DNA of 51,114 bases from Mediterranea massiliensis (GTDB lineage: Bacteria > Bacteroidota > Bacteroidia > Bacteroidales > Bacteroidaceae), in contig NZ_LT635837.1 of NCBI RefSeq assembly GCF_900128475.1, positions 48,272 to 99,385 on the forward strand. The letters run 5' to 3'. Positions within the stretch are counted from its first letter, which is position 1. Every line of letters begins with the position of its first letter. Of the stretch, positions 14,016 to 22,210 are shown in pieces. The notes below the pieces were generated by a model. It worked only from the letters and a program-made list of their open reading frames with translations, was not told where the DNA came from and did not search any database. The translations under genes and the position numbers were made by a program.

Positions 14016-16442
14016 ATGGAAACGAAAAAAGAAAATCCAATAAAACCTTCGGGTTCCCTGCTAATAAAAATATTTGCCGGTTACACTATCCTGGCACTGC
14101 TGGTTATAGGAATCATCGCTGCTTTATGGCATGAAAAAAAGGTTTTTGCGGAAGCAGAAGCGGAAGAGAACGCAATGCTTGCACAACGGGAACTGACCAG
14201 CAGGACATTCAAAGCGCTTGTTTCACTCTTTCTGGACAACGAATCGGCATATCTGCGTGACATATCGGACCAAAAAGAGTATAATGAAAAAGAGAACAGG
14301 GTCTTCTTCATGCTTGATGAACTGAGAAAAGTATATACCGACTCCCTTCAGCAGGCACGCATTGATACAGTCGAGTTCCTGCTCAATCAAAAGCATGACC
14401 ATATCCGTTCTTTGAAGAATATCCCTTCCGTACTCACACAGATGGACAGTATCCTCTCAAGTCAGCTTCCGGTACTGGAAAGAAAAATGACTTCTTCCGC
14501 TACAATGTTACATACGGAACCGACGAAACCTGAAAAGAAAAATTTTCTGAGCCGCCTTTTTTCCCGGAAAAGGAAACAGAAGGAAACAGAAACATCAATA
14601 CAGCAAAAAGCCGGACAAACCGATAACGCCCATAACATCCGAAAGTTCGGGGATGAAATGTACGAGGTACTGGAAAGGCAAAACCGGCTTTTTGAATCAC
14701 TCGCGGACTCTCTTGAGCATAAGAACCATATTCTCAACCGGAACATCTCCAGACTGATCAATGAATTGGAAAAAGACGCCCTGGAGCGTACTGCAGAACG
14801 ACATCAAAGGGTTTCTGAACTTAGGGAAGAAGCATTCGACACAATATGTATCATATCATCAGCAGCCTTATTGTGCGCCTTGTTCCTATCCATATTCATA
14901 ACCAAGGATATACACAGAAAACACCGCAAGAGAAAAGAACTTGAGGACTCAGACCAGCATAACCGTAAAATGCTGGAGATACGCAAAAAGATTATCATCA
15001 CGCTCTCTCATGACATTCGGGGACCCCTGAATGCCATCCGGGGAAGTGCAGAACTGGCAATGGATACCAAAGACAGAAAACGGCGAAATTCCTATCTGAA
15101 CAACATCCTGAGCTCTACTGGACATATCATGCGGCTGGTAAACAGCCTTCTGGACCTGTCACGCCTGAATGAGGCCAAGGAAACTCTAAATGAAATTCCA
15201 TTCCGCTTGAATACCTTCCTTTCAGACATCGAAAAAGAATATGGACGCATCGCCAACGACAAGGGAATAATGCTATCCGGAGACTTTATCGGAACCGACA
15301 TTACCGTTACCGGCGATGCGGACCGCATAGAGCAGATAATCAGCAACCTGCTGTCCAATGCCATAAAATTTACAGAATCCGGTTCTATTGGATTCTTTGC
15401 CATATTCAGAAACGATATTCTGACAGTAACAGTCAGGGATACAGGTATCGGCATGAGCGAAGAAACCTTAAAACGCATATTCTCTCCATTTGAAAGGGCA
15501 GCAGTAGAGATTTGTCCTGAAGGTTTCGGACTTGGCCTCTCCATTACAAAAGGACTCGTAACCTTACTGAAAGGAAATATCTCCGTGGAAAGCAAAATCG
15601 GAGAAGGCAGTACATTCAAGGTGAGTATTCCGCTGAAAGAAACATCAGAAACAATTGAGGAAAAATGCACAACGCTTCCAAATCCGGCAAAAAGACTTCC
15701 ACACCGTATCATAGTCGTGGAAGACGATCCTGTCCAGATGGAAATAACACGCGACATCCTGGAAAGGAATGGAGTCAGTTGTCATGCCTGCCAAAATGTA
15801 AAAGAAGTGGTCTGTCTTTTGAGAAAAGAGGATTATGATCTGATACTTACAGATATACAAATGCCGGGAACCAACGGCTTCAGTCTGCTCAATCTGCTGC
15901 GCAACTCCAATATTGGCAGTTCACGAAGCATTCCGATAGCTGCCATGACTGCAAGAGGAGATGAAGAAAAGGAGAATTTCATCAAGGCTGGTTTCACCGG
16001 ATGTATCCATAAGCCTTTTTCAAGCCCGGAACTGCTTCTGTTCCTGTCCTCTATTATGGAAAAGATGAACAAGCCTGAATCACAATCAATAGATTTCAGG
16101 CCGCTCATATCGGATTCCGGAAACAAACGCAAGGTATTGACAATGCTTGTAAAAGAATCCGAAACGAACAAGGAAGAACTTGTGGAAGCAATAAGAAATA
16201 AGGATAAAATGCGGATAAAGGAGATAATACACCGGATGTTTCCCATGTGGGAAATGCTCGGAATTGCAGAAGAATTGCAAGAATACAGAAACCTTGTCCA
16301 CGATGACAGCTCCAGAGATCAGATCATGAAAGAATGGACCTTGAAAATAACAGCCAGCCTTGACAGACTTGTCTCGGCAGCAGAAAATGAGATAAACAGT
16401 TTAATCAGACAGGAAAATGAAAAGGAAAATACTGATAGTTGA
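14016..16442 (+). CDS. rteA: Hybrid sensor histidine kinase, RteA-like
   Basis: The 808-residue inner-membrane sensor has helices at about residues 16-36 and 276-298 flanking a helical periplasmic domain. The kinase core has the phospho-acceptor His332 (TLSHDIRGPLNAIRG) and an ATPase domain with NLLSNAIKF, DTGIGM and GFGLGLSI. A receiver domain follows with Asp613 (LILTDIQMPG). A last helical domain, with His739 in IIHRMFPMWEMLG, looks like a histidine-phosphotransfer module. Its stop overlaps the start of the NtrC-like regulator by 26 bases. The pair and its ICE context correspond to RteA/RteB, which control transfer genes of CTnDOT-type elements; orthology to RteA is inferred, and tetQ is absent here. 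Confidence 0.75.
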   Translation: METKKENPIKPSGSLLIKIFAGYTILALLVIGIIAALWHEKKVFAEAEAEENAMLAQRELTSRTFKALVSLFLDNESAYLRDISDQKEYNEKENRVFFMLDELRKVYTDSLQQARIDTVEFLLNQKHDHIRSLKNIPSVLTQMDSILSSQLPVLERKMTSSATMLHTEPTKPEKKNFLSRLFSRKRKQKETETSIQQKAGQTDNAHNIRKFGDEMYEVLERQNRLFESLADSLEHKNHILNRNISRLINELEKDALERTAERHQRVSELREEAFDTICIISSAALLCALFLSIFITKDIHRKHRKRKELEDSDQHNRKMLEIRKKIIITLSHDIRGPLNAIRGSAELAMDTKDRKRRNSYLNNILSSTGHIMRLVNSLLDLSRLNEAKETLNEIPFRLNTFLSDIEKEYGRIANDKGIMLSGDFIGTDITVTGDADRIEQIISNLLSNAIKFTESGSIGFFAIFRNDILTVTVRDTGIGMSEETLKRIFSPFERAAVEICPEGFGLGLSITKGLVTLLKGNISVESKIGEGSTFKVSIPLKETSETIEEKCTTLPNPAKRLPHRIIVVEDDPVQMEITRDILERNGVSCHACQNVKEVVCLLRKEDYDLILTDIQMPGTNGFSLLNLLRNSNIGSSRSIPIAAMTARGDEEKENFIKAGFTGCIHKPFSSPELLLFLSSIMEKMNKPESQSIDFRPLISDSGNKRKVLTMLVKESETNKEELVEAIRNKDKMRIKEIIHRMFPMWEMLGIAEELQEYRNLVHDDSSRDQIMKEWTLKITASLDRLVSAAENEINSLIRQENEKENTDS

Positions 16443-17721
16443 AGATAACGTAGCCTTGTCCCAACTGCAAAGGGACTGGCTTGAACGTTGCGGCTATGCT
16501 GTCACAACCGCCATGGATGAACCTGCGGCAAAAAGAGTACTGAAAGCCGAAAATATTGCCCTGATTCTTTCAGATGTAAGACTGCCTCAAGGAAATGGCA
16601 TAGAACTGCTTGAATGGATAAACCGGGAACACATTCATATTCCATTTGTGGTAATGACCGAATACGCTTCCTATCCTGACGCGGTGCGTGCGATCAAACT
16701 CGGAGCAAAGGACTATCTGGTGAAACCGGTTCACAGGGAACAACTCCTTGAACTTGTGGATACATTCCTCAAGCACATGTCCGCTGTCTGGAACGGTGAA
16801 AAGCATCTGTTCAAAAGGACAAGCGCACAAGCCGTAAAATGTGAAAAACAGGCAAAACTGGTCGCTCCATCCGATATGTCGGTACTGATATTGGGGGAAA
16901 ACGGTACCGGTAAGGAATCGGTTGCGAGGATGATACATAACTACAGCGACAGGCATGAAGCTCCGTTTGTCGCGGTAAACTGCGGAGCCATTCCCGGGGA
17001 GCTCGCGGCTTCACTTCTGTTCGGCCATGCAAAAGGGGCATTCACCGGAGCTGATACAGCCAGACAGGGATATTTCGACCTTGCAAAAGGAGGGACACTG
17101 TTTCTGGATGAAATAGGGACGCTGCCTTATTCCGTACAGTCTGTCCTTTTAAGAGTCTTGCAGGAAAACACGTACATACCTGTAGGGGACAACAAGGAAA
17201 GACATGCGGATGTAAGAATAGTTGCGGCCACGAACGAGGATATTCCCAAAGCCATAGCAGAAAGACGCTTCCGTGAAGACCTTTATCACAGACTGGGAGA
17301 ATTTGAGATAACGCAACCTCCATTACGCCAGTGTCCCGAAGACATTCTGCCACTCGCGGAATTTTTCAGGAAAGAATCTTCCACCAAACTGAGAAGGGAT
17401 ACTGAAGGATTTTCCATAGAAGCCCAGCAGCTTCTCCTTTCCTACGAATGGCCGGGGAACATCAGGGAGTTGCAGAACAAGATAAAAAGGGCCGTGCTGC
17501 TGACAGAAAAACCGGTCATCGAACCGGAGTGCATGGATATCAGCATCAATACGAATACCGTATCTGCAAATTCTGTCTATTATGATGGCATGACAGAAGA
17601 AAAACTGTCCATCATCAAGGCTCTCAAAGCCACAGGCGGCCACCGGAAAAAAACGGCAGAACTGCTCGGCATCAATCCTGCTACATTGTACCGTAAGATG
17701 AACAAATATGGGCTGAAATGA
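16417..17721 (+). CDS. rteB: Sigma-54-type response regulator, RteB-like
   Basis: The 434-residue NtrC-class regulator has a receiver domain with Asp53 (LILSDVRLPQGNG) and Lys in YLVKPV. The AAA+ domain has Walker A ENGTGKES (about 161-168), the sigma-54 contact motif GAFTGA (about 208-213) and Walker B TLFLDEIG. The C-terminal Fis-type helix-turn-helix is KKTAELLGINPATLYRKMNKYGLK. It should be phosphorylated by the kinase encoded just upstream and activate sigma-54 promoters on the element. In CTnDOT the equivalent regulator activates rteC; no rteC is visible in this window. Confidence 0.8.
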   Translation: MKRKILIVEDNVALSQLQRDWLERCGYAVTTAMDEPAAKRVLKAENIALILSDVRLPQGNGIELLEWINREHIHIPFVVMTEYASYPDAVRAIKLGAKDYLVKPVHREQLLELVDTFLKHMSAVWNGEKHLFKRTSAQAVKCEKQAKLVAPSDMSVLILGENGTGKESVARMIHNYSDRHEAPFVAVNCGAIPGELAASLLFGHAKGAFTGADTARQGYFDLAKGGTLFLDEIGTLPYSVQSVLLRVLQENTYIPVGDNKERHADVRIVAATNEDIPKAIAERRFREDLYHRLGEFEITQPPLRQCPEDILPLAEFFRKESSTKLRRDTEGFSIEAQQLLLSYEWPGNIRELQNKIKRAVLLTEKPVIEPECMDISINTNTVSANSVYYDGMTEEKLSIIKALKATGGHRKKTAELLGINPATLYRKMNKYGLK

Positions 17722-17763
17722 ATATTTTTTGCAGTGAATTGCCTGTAATTCCGGCAAAATGAC

Positions 17764-17771
17764 TAATTTTG
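17764..17771 (+). promoter_or_regulatory. Promoter -7 element upstream of structured leader
   Basis: TAATTTTG matches TAnnTTTG, with ATTG at 17738-17741 as a weak -33. A transcript starting here would carry a leader of about 250 bases containing the hairpins at 17818-17988 before the RibD-like gene. Confidence 0.4.
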
Positions 17772-17817
17772 TAACAGACTGGTCTATTGGCCATGTCTGT
17801 ATTTTGAAATAAAATAT

Positions 17818-17988
17818 GACGACGCCGCAAAGCGGCTGTCGCCTATTATACATAAGTCGCAAGACGTCTCAGGTAGGAATCTGGTAAATTTCAAATTGTA
17901 GAGACTTTTGCGTGCAGCTTATGCTATGCCTAAAAATAGCGTGAGCTCATGCATTATCTACAATGGGCTTACCAGAGCCCCTACCTGA
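17818..17988 (+). ncRNA. Highly structured leader RNA element
   Basis: A first hairpin pairs GCCGC with GCGGC near 17823-17836. A second, much larger one has collinear helices: TCAGGTAGG (17869-17877) with CCTACCTGA (17980-17988), CTGGTAA (17881-17887) with TTACCAG (17969-17975), and ATTGTAGA (17895-17902) with TCTACAAT (17957-17964). An apical GCTAT/ATAGC stem lies at 17923-17940. GGGCT and AGCCC (17965-17980) offer an alternative hairpin that would break the lower helices. It does not match a riboswitch class I can name. Confidence 0.5.
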
Positions 17989-18030
17989 AAATGTGTGAGT
18001 TTCACGCTTTTATTTATAACAGGTAGAGGT

Positions 18031-18444
18031 ATGGCAAAAGTTCAGATCGTATTCGCAATGACCATCGACGGTTACTTCCCGGATGATGACAGGCTGATGG
18101 AATGGATAAGAGAAGACAGGAACGGATTCCTTCTCTGGAAACAGCACAGCACATTTTCCATAGCTCCTGACTACCCGATGGTCGATCTTATCTGTTTCAA
18201 GGATACCACTTCCTCTGATTCTATATTCCAGGCAATAATATCCGAACGTGAAGATACGGAAATATTACGCAGACTGTCTGTATATCACCTTCCCGACGAA
18301 ATTGTCATCTATATGCTGCCTGTAATTTCCGGCCATGGAATACGAATATCTGATTTTCTTGATTCCTGCTCCTGGAATCTGCACTCCTCAAAAAGTTTCC
18401 GTAACGGTATTTGCCGCCTGATATATCGCAAAACATTGCAATAG
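18031..18444 (+). CDS. RibD C-terminal/dihydrofolate-reductase-like protein
   Basis: The 137-residue protein begins MAKVQIVFAMTIDGYFPDDD, the start typical of RibD C-terminal reductases (...a.SlDGyia). It ends VIYMLPVISGHGIRISDF...WNLHSSKSFRNGICRLIYRK, matching the family's p.l.G.G...f end. It is shorter than usual (about 170-200 residues) and the central cofactor region is poorly conserved, so catalytic activity is doubtful. ATG 18031 follows a GGTAGAGG ribosome-site-like stretch. Similar genes occur near regulatory regions of Bacteroidales ICEs; the role is unknown. Confidence 0.6.
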   Translation: MAKVQIVFAMTIDGYFPDDDRLMEWIREDRNGFLLWKQHSTFSIAPDYPMVDLICFKDTTSSDSIFQAIISEREDTEILRRLSVYHLPDEIVIYMLPVISGHGIRISDFLDSCSWNLHSSKSFRNGICRLIYRKTLQ

Positions 18445-18465
18445 CTTCTCGCAACTGCAATGTTT
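18431..18465. terminator. Hairpin at the end of the RibD-like gene
   Basis: AAACATTGCA (18431-18440) and TGCAATGTTT (18456-18465) form a perfect ten-base stem with a 15-base loop overlapping the stop codon. There is only a short T run, so it is a weak terminator candidate. Confidence 0.45.
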
Positions 18466-18508
18466 CTGCAACGTTACCCAAACATGTCTTTTTGAATTTC
18501 TATTTTTT

Positions 18509-18540
18509 ATCTCACTGTAATCCAGTGGGATATATTTTTA
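18509..18540. terminator. Hairpin with T tract before helix-turn-helix genes
   Basis: ATCTCACTG (18509-18517) pairs with CAGTGGGAT (18523-18531), with one wobble pair and a five-base loop, followed by TATATTTTTA. The length and T-rich tail fit an intrinsic terminator on the plus strand. Confidence 0.5.
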
Positions 18541-18595
18541 TGCGGGTGTGTATTGCTGCATTGGTCCATGTTTTGGCCTATATCATAATGAAACC

Positions 18596-18634
18596 TGTTG
18601 CGCAACACGGTGTAAAAAATGGAATTATTACACT
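18596..18634. promoter_or_regulatory. Palindromic operator candidates
   Basis: TGTTGCGCAACA (18596-18607) is a perfect 12-base palindrome. GTGTAA and TTACAC flank the next 12 or so bases (about 18610-18633). Both lie just upstream of the first helix-turn-helix gene and could bind one of the small regulators encoded here. Confidence 0.4.
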
Positions 18635-18650
18635 AAAAACAGAATTCATT

Positions 18651-18974
18651 ATGATACAGATAGACAGGGAGACATTCCAGATGATGCTCCATCAGATAAT
18701 GGAACGGTTTGACAGGATAGATGACAGACTGAACCGCATGAACAGGCAGACGGCCGCCCTTGAGGGTGACAAGCTGCTTGACAACCAGGATATGTGCGAA
18801 CTCCTTGGTGTTACCAAGCGTACCCTTGCACGCTACCGCCAGAAGAAGCTCGTCACATACTACATGATTGACGGACGTACCTATTACAAAGCTTCGGAAG
18901 TCCAGGACTTCCTGAACAAAAAGGGAAAGGTGCTGCCGGCGAAAATAAAAAAGGAACTCGGTCTTCAATCCTAA
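18651..18974 (+). CDS. Helix-turn-helix excisionase-like protein 1
   Basis: The 107-residue protein has an N-terminal amphipathic helix (FQMMLHQIMERFDRIDDRLNRMNRQ) and a MerR/excisionase-like winged helix: LLDNQDMCELLGVTKRTLARYRQKKLVTYYMIDGRTYYKASEVQDFLNK. This HTH_17 type is typical of Xis factors of Bacteroidales ICEs. It is the first of three similar genes just before the integrases, so a role in excision or its control is likely. The start at 18651 directly follows the operator-like region; earlier in-frame codons are not protein-like. Confidence 0.75.
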   Translation: MIQIDRETFQMMLHQIMERFDRIDDRLNRMNRQTAALEGDKLLDNQDMCELLGVTKRTLARYRQKKLVTYYMIDGRTYYKASEVQDFLNKKGKVLPAKIKKELGLQS

Positions 18975-18986
18975 TAAAATGACGGT

Positions 18987-19280
18987 ATGGAAATTATATG
19001 TATGGAAAAACAGACCTTTGACGAATTGGTTGTCCGCCTCAGCCTGATTGAGAAAAAAGTCATCGGTCTATGTAGTCAGACCAAAGACGCGGGTCTGAAA
19101 AAATGGATGGACAATCAGGAGGTATGCGGGGTTCTCCGAATATCCAAGAAAACACTTCAGGTATATCGCGAGAAAGGACTGTTGCCTTTCACCCGGATCA
19201 AGAACAAGTTCTTCTACAAACCGGAAGATGTACAAAGCCTGTTGGAATCAAGTTATCACCCACAAAAAAGAAAGCCATGA
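18987..19280 (+). CDS. Helix-turn-helix excisionase-like protein 2
   Basis: The 97-residue protein has the same plan as its neighbours: an N-terminal helix (FDELVVRLSLIEKKVIGLC), then WMDNQEVCGVLRISKKTLQVYREKGLLPFTRIKNKFFYKPEDVQSLLE. ATG 18987 lies 12 bases after the previous stop, and an ATG at 19002 is an alternative. Its stop overlaps the start of the third gene (ATGA). The three small proteins may act together at the excision site or repress each other's promoter. Confidence 0.75.
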   Translation: MEIICMEKQTFDELVVRLSLIEKKVIGLCSQTKDAGLKKWMDNQEVCGVLRISKKTLQVYREKGLLPFTRIKNKFFYKPEDVQSLLESSYHPQKRKP

Positions 19281-19588
19281 GTTACGATCTTATAAACAGA
19301 AAAGACCAGCGGATTGATACTATTTTCAAAGGGCTGGAAAACATGGAGCGCATGATAGACGCAATACGGACGGCTCCAAGGCCCGCATTTCACGGTGATT
19401 ATTTCCTCACGGACGAGGAACTTTCAAAGCTGTTGAAAGTAAGCCGGCGTACCTTGCAGGAATACCGGACCCTCGGTGTGATACCTTACTATCTTGTGCA
19501 GGGAAAAGCCCTATACAAAGAGTCAGACATACAAAAAGTTCTTGATGACGCTTATAAAAGATGCAGGGAAGAACAGCGATGGGTATGA
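19277..19588 (+). CDS. Helix-turn-helix excisionase-like protein 3
   Basis: The 103-residue protein has an N-terminal helix (RIDTIFKGLENMERMIDAIR) and an HTH_17 domain: DYFLTDEELSKLLKVSRRTLQEYRTLGVIPYYLVQGKALYKESDIQKVLDDAY. ATG 19277 overlaps the upstream stop by four bases. It is the last gene before a hairpin terminator and converges with the integrases. Confidence 0.75.
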   Translation: MSYDLINRKDQRIDTIFKGLENMERMIDAIRTAPRPAFHGDYFLTDEELSKLLKVSRRTLQEYRTLGVIPYYLVQGKALYKESDIQKVLDDAYKRCREEQRWV

Positions 19589-19597
19589 AGCAAAAAG

Positions 19598-19632
19598 TAA
19601 AAGAAACGGCCTCTTTACAAGGTCGTTTCTTT
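19598..19632. terminator. Bidirectional terminator between HTH genes and integrases
   Basis: AAAGAAACGGCCT pairs with AGGTCGTTTCTTT around a short loop, with one mismatch, and is flanked by A and T runs on both sides. It overlaps the last codons of the converging integrase gene, whose stop is at 19615. Confidence 0.6.
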
Positions 19633-20964
19633 GTTGTCGGACAATTGGTATCCGAATCTCCTTCTTCGTTTCCTGACAATAACATCTTCTTCATACAGAC
19701 CAGGAATCCGATCCATTCCGGCTGCTTTCAGCCGTTTCATGTCCTCGTCCACTTTCCTGTCAGTCACTTTGGCGTAAAGCTGCGTGGTCTCAATACGCAT
19801 ATGCCCCATCATTTTGCCGACTGTCTCGATTGGAACACCCAATGAAAGGGTTATATGGGTTCCGAAATTGTGTCGTGCCTTATGAAATGTAAGTTCAAAT
19901 CCGTAAACTTCACCCAACTGGTGGGCGAGCATAATGAAATACGTACGACTATACAGATTGAAGACCTTGTCATCCTTTCTCTGTTCCCGATATTTCTCTA
20001 TTATCTTCAACGGAATATCCAGCAATCGGACAGAAGACAGTGTTCCTGTTTTCTGGCGATGGATATGGATCCACCATGAACCGTCTTCAGATTGGGTAAT
20101 ATCATTTACCCTCAATTTTTTCAAATCCGTATAGGCAAGTCCGGTAAAAGTGGAGAAGATGAACATATCCCTTACAAACTGAAGCTGTGGCTTCTCGACA
20201 GGTGTTGTAAGCAGTGTCTTCAGATCTTCCAGCTTTAGATGACGACTTTTCCGTTTGGGCAGTTCAGGATGAAGGCGACAATACGGATCACGGCGGATTG
20301 TTCCCTGGCTGACAGCCCGCATGGTCATCTTCTTCAGCCTGTAAAGATGTTCATGCATGCTCTTCGGGCTTAAATTCCTGTCCGTCCTGAGAAAAAGTTC
20401 AAAGTCATCGTAGAACACACGGTCAAGACTACGTAGCAGTACATCCTCTACGCCGCGTTTTTCCTGCACGAAAGCCGAAAGGTGCTTATATGAACGTAAG
20501 TAGGAATCATAACTCTCCTTTATACGATCCACACCGATACGTTTCTTAAACTCCTCGTTATGCTCTCTGAAAAGAGCCAGCAGAGTTAGCGGTTTCTGAC
20601 CGACTCCCATCACGGCATTCTTTACCTGCTCTGCCGTAATAAATCCCAGACTGTTCTTAATCCGCCTGTAATGCTCCTTGATTTCTTTGGTCAGATCATC
20701 AATAGCCCGGTTGACGGTAATGGCATTCTCACTGCGGCCGTCAGCCCGTCCTTTTTCAGGATTCCAGATGGCCGGATTGACGGATACTTTCGTTCCTATC
20801 TGTTCCCATTTGGCATCTATGCTTATCTTGCACAGCAACTGGCACGTTCCATCCTTACGGACTTTGGTGCGGTTTATATAAAACAGTATCGCAAATGTAC
20901 TGCGACGTTTGATTTCCATATTGTCAGTATTTCTTTTCATAATCCTATTTTTTGCCATTGTCAA
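19615..20964 (-). CDS. ICE-type tyrosine integrase 2
   Basis: The 449-residue protein has an Arm-binding domain (about 20-110), a core-binding SAM-like domain (about 120-220) and a catalytic domain. Its box II reads FHKARHNFGTH (His361, Arg364), then His388 (MMGHMRIETT) and Tyr397. The usual first catalytic Arg is replaced by Ala277 (FTGLAYTDL), a substitution also known in integrases of Bacteroidales conjugative elements, where activity is retained. Its start overlaps the stop of the other integrase by four bases, so they are co-translated. It presumably acts with that partner in insertion and excision of the element. Confidence 0.85.
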   Translation of the reverse strand: MTMAKNRIMKRNTDNMEIKRRSTFAILFYINRTKVRKDGTCQLLCKISIDAKWEQIGTKVSVNPAIWNPEKGRADGRSENAITVNRAIDDLTKEIKEHYRRIKNSLGFITAEQVKNAVMGVGQKPLTLLALFREHNEEFKKRIGVDRIKESYDSYLRSYKHLSAFVQEKRGVEDVLLRSLDRVFYDDFELFLRTDRNLSPKSMHEHLYRLKKMTMRAVSQGTIRRDPYCRLHPELPKRKSRHLKLEDLKTLLTTPVEKPQLQFVRDMFIFSTFTGLAYTDLKKLRVNDITQSEDGSWWIHIHRQKTGTLSSVRLLDIPLKIIEKYREQRKDDKVFNLYSRTYFIMLAHQLGEVYGFELTFHKARHNFGTHITLSLGVPIETVGKMMGHMRIETTQLYAKVTDRKVDEDMKRLKAAGMDRIPGLYEEDVIVRKRRRRFGYQLSDNKETTL

Positions 20965-22184
20965 ATAACTACAGAAAACCGCTCAGCAATTATTTTATCC
21001 AATGCTTTCGTATCTGTATCTATCTTATTGTCTGTCACCTTTGCGTAATGCTGTGTGGTCTCAATACGACTGTGCCCCAACATCTTGCTGACCGTTTCAA
21101 GCGGTACGCCATGGGAAAGTGTAATTTCTGTCGCATAGGTATGACGGGCTGCATGGAAGACCAGCTTACGTCCTATACCGCAAATTTCGGCGATGCGTTT
21201 CAGATAACGATTCAATGAACTGTTGGAATACATGGGGAGAAGCTTTCCTTCAGGAGCCATATCGCGGTATTTTTCAATAATATGGAACGGCAGTTCCATA
21301 AGCGGTATTTCAAAATCTACACCGGTTTTCTTGCGAGAACTCCTGATCCACCAGGTACCATCTTCCGCGAGAGAAAGGTTTTCATTTGTCAGCAGACACA
21401 TGTCGCTATAGGGAATACCCGTATAACAGGAAAACAGGAACATATCTCTCACATGATAAAGAATCTGATCATGGAGAGGTGTTGTCATAATCCTATTCAA
21501 TTCTTCGGAGGTGAGATATTTCTGTTCCGGTTTCGGATGTACCGGTTCATATCCGACAAACGGGAATACTGTTATTATACCGTCAGCAATAGCTTCTCCG
21601 ACAATTGTTTTCAGTTGGACGGTAAGATTGACTATTGTGCCTGAAGCCAGACAACATTCCGTACGTAGATACAAGTCATATTTTTCAATGAAGGAACGGT
21701 CCAATGCGGCAAAAGGGATATCTGACAGCTTATATTGCATCTGTAAAAAACGTACCAGATGATTGTAGGAATTGCGGTAAGCCCTCAATGTCTTTTCCGT
21801 ACGATTGATCCCAACGCGTTTCTCGAAATTTCTAATGAAAAGTCTGAAATAGCTTAATAGGGTTTCTTGTTCCGAAGCCATCCCCAAAAGTTGATGCTTT
21901 ACATCCTCTGCTGTTACATCCTCACGGATTGCAGATTGTTCCGCATAGATGCCGAGCGCGGCAGCACGTATTTCATCCAGTCTGTTGTTTATGTCTCTTG
22001 CCGCAACACTTTTTCCACACGCCCGTCCGGATGACCACAATGACTGTGGCACACGAAACTTGACACTGAATGCTGTTTCAGAGTGCTTGCCAACAATAAG
22101 CCGTGCCATCACGGGACAGTTTCCCCTGGCATCCGCCTCGCTCTTTTTAAGGTAGAACGAAACCTTTACATCTGTCTGATTCAT
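20961..22184 (-). CDS. ICE-type tyrosine integrase 1
   Basis: Counting from 22205 the frame has 414 codons, with box residues His351 and Arg354 (FHAARHTYATE), His378 (MLGHSRIETT) and Tyr387, and Pro265 in place of the first catalytic Arg (YTGIPYSDM). The start at 22184 (MNQTDVKVSFYLKK) is preferred because a -7 promoter element overlaps 22203-22210, so ATGs at 22205 and probably 22196 lie before or at the transcript start. It has an Arm domain, a core-binding domain and a catalytic domain, and forms an overlapping pair with the downstream integrase. As the last element gene it marks the ICE end. Confidence 0.85.
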   Translation of the reverse strand: MNQTDVKVSFYLKKSEADARGNCPVMARLIVGKHSETAFSVKFRVPQSLWSSGRACGKSVAARDINNRLDEIRAAALGIYAEQSAIREDVTAEDVKHQLLGMASEQETLLSYFRLFIRNFEKRVGINRTEKTLRAYRNSYNHLVRFLQMQYKLSDIPFAALDRSFIEKYDLYLRTECCLASGTIVNLTVQLKTIVGEAIADGIITVFPFVGYEPVHPKPEQKYLTSEELNRIMTTPLHDQILYHVRDMFLFSCYTGIPYSDMCLLTNENLSLAEDGTWWIRSSRKKTGVDFEIPLMELPFHIIEKYRDMAPEGKLLPMYSNSSLNRYLKRIAEICGIGRKLVFHAARHTYATEITLSHGVPLETVSKMLGHSRIETTQHYAKVTDNKIDTDTKALDKIIAERFSVVI

Positions 22185-22202
22185 AATCTGTTCCATTGTT
22201 TG

Positions 22203-22210
22203 CAAAATTA
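22203..22210 (-). promoter_or_regulatory. Promoter -7 element of the integrase pair
   Basis: On the minus strand this reads TAATTTTG (TAnnTTTG). It overlaps the first possible ATG at 22205, which argues that translation starts at 22184, giving a very short leader. No clear -33 is visible. Confidence 0.45.

Larger units (their letters stand above)
1..22210. mobile_element. Terminal part of an integrative conjugative element
   Basis: The segment carries genes typical of Bacteroidales ICEs: PRTRC plasmid/ICE genes at the left, an RteA/RteB-like two-component pair, three small helix-turn-helix (excisionase-like) genes, and two overlapping tyrosine integrases at the right. The neighbouring DNA from about 24 kb is GC-rich housekeeping sequence. 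The left end lies outside the window and no att repeat can be matched, so the right border near 22.2-22.6 kb is only inferred. The Fic gene at 22.7 kb could belong to either side. Confidence 0.7.

Noticed and set aside
17869..17988. attC-like site in the RibD-like leader
   Set aside because: Although strongly palindromic, it lacks the ATGTTTGG/TGTTA borders and the cassette-end complementarity of the array sites.
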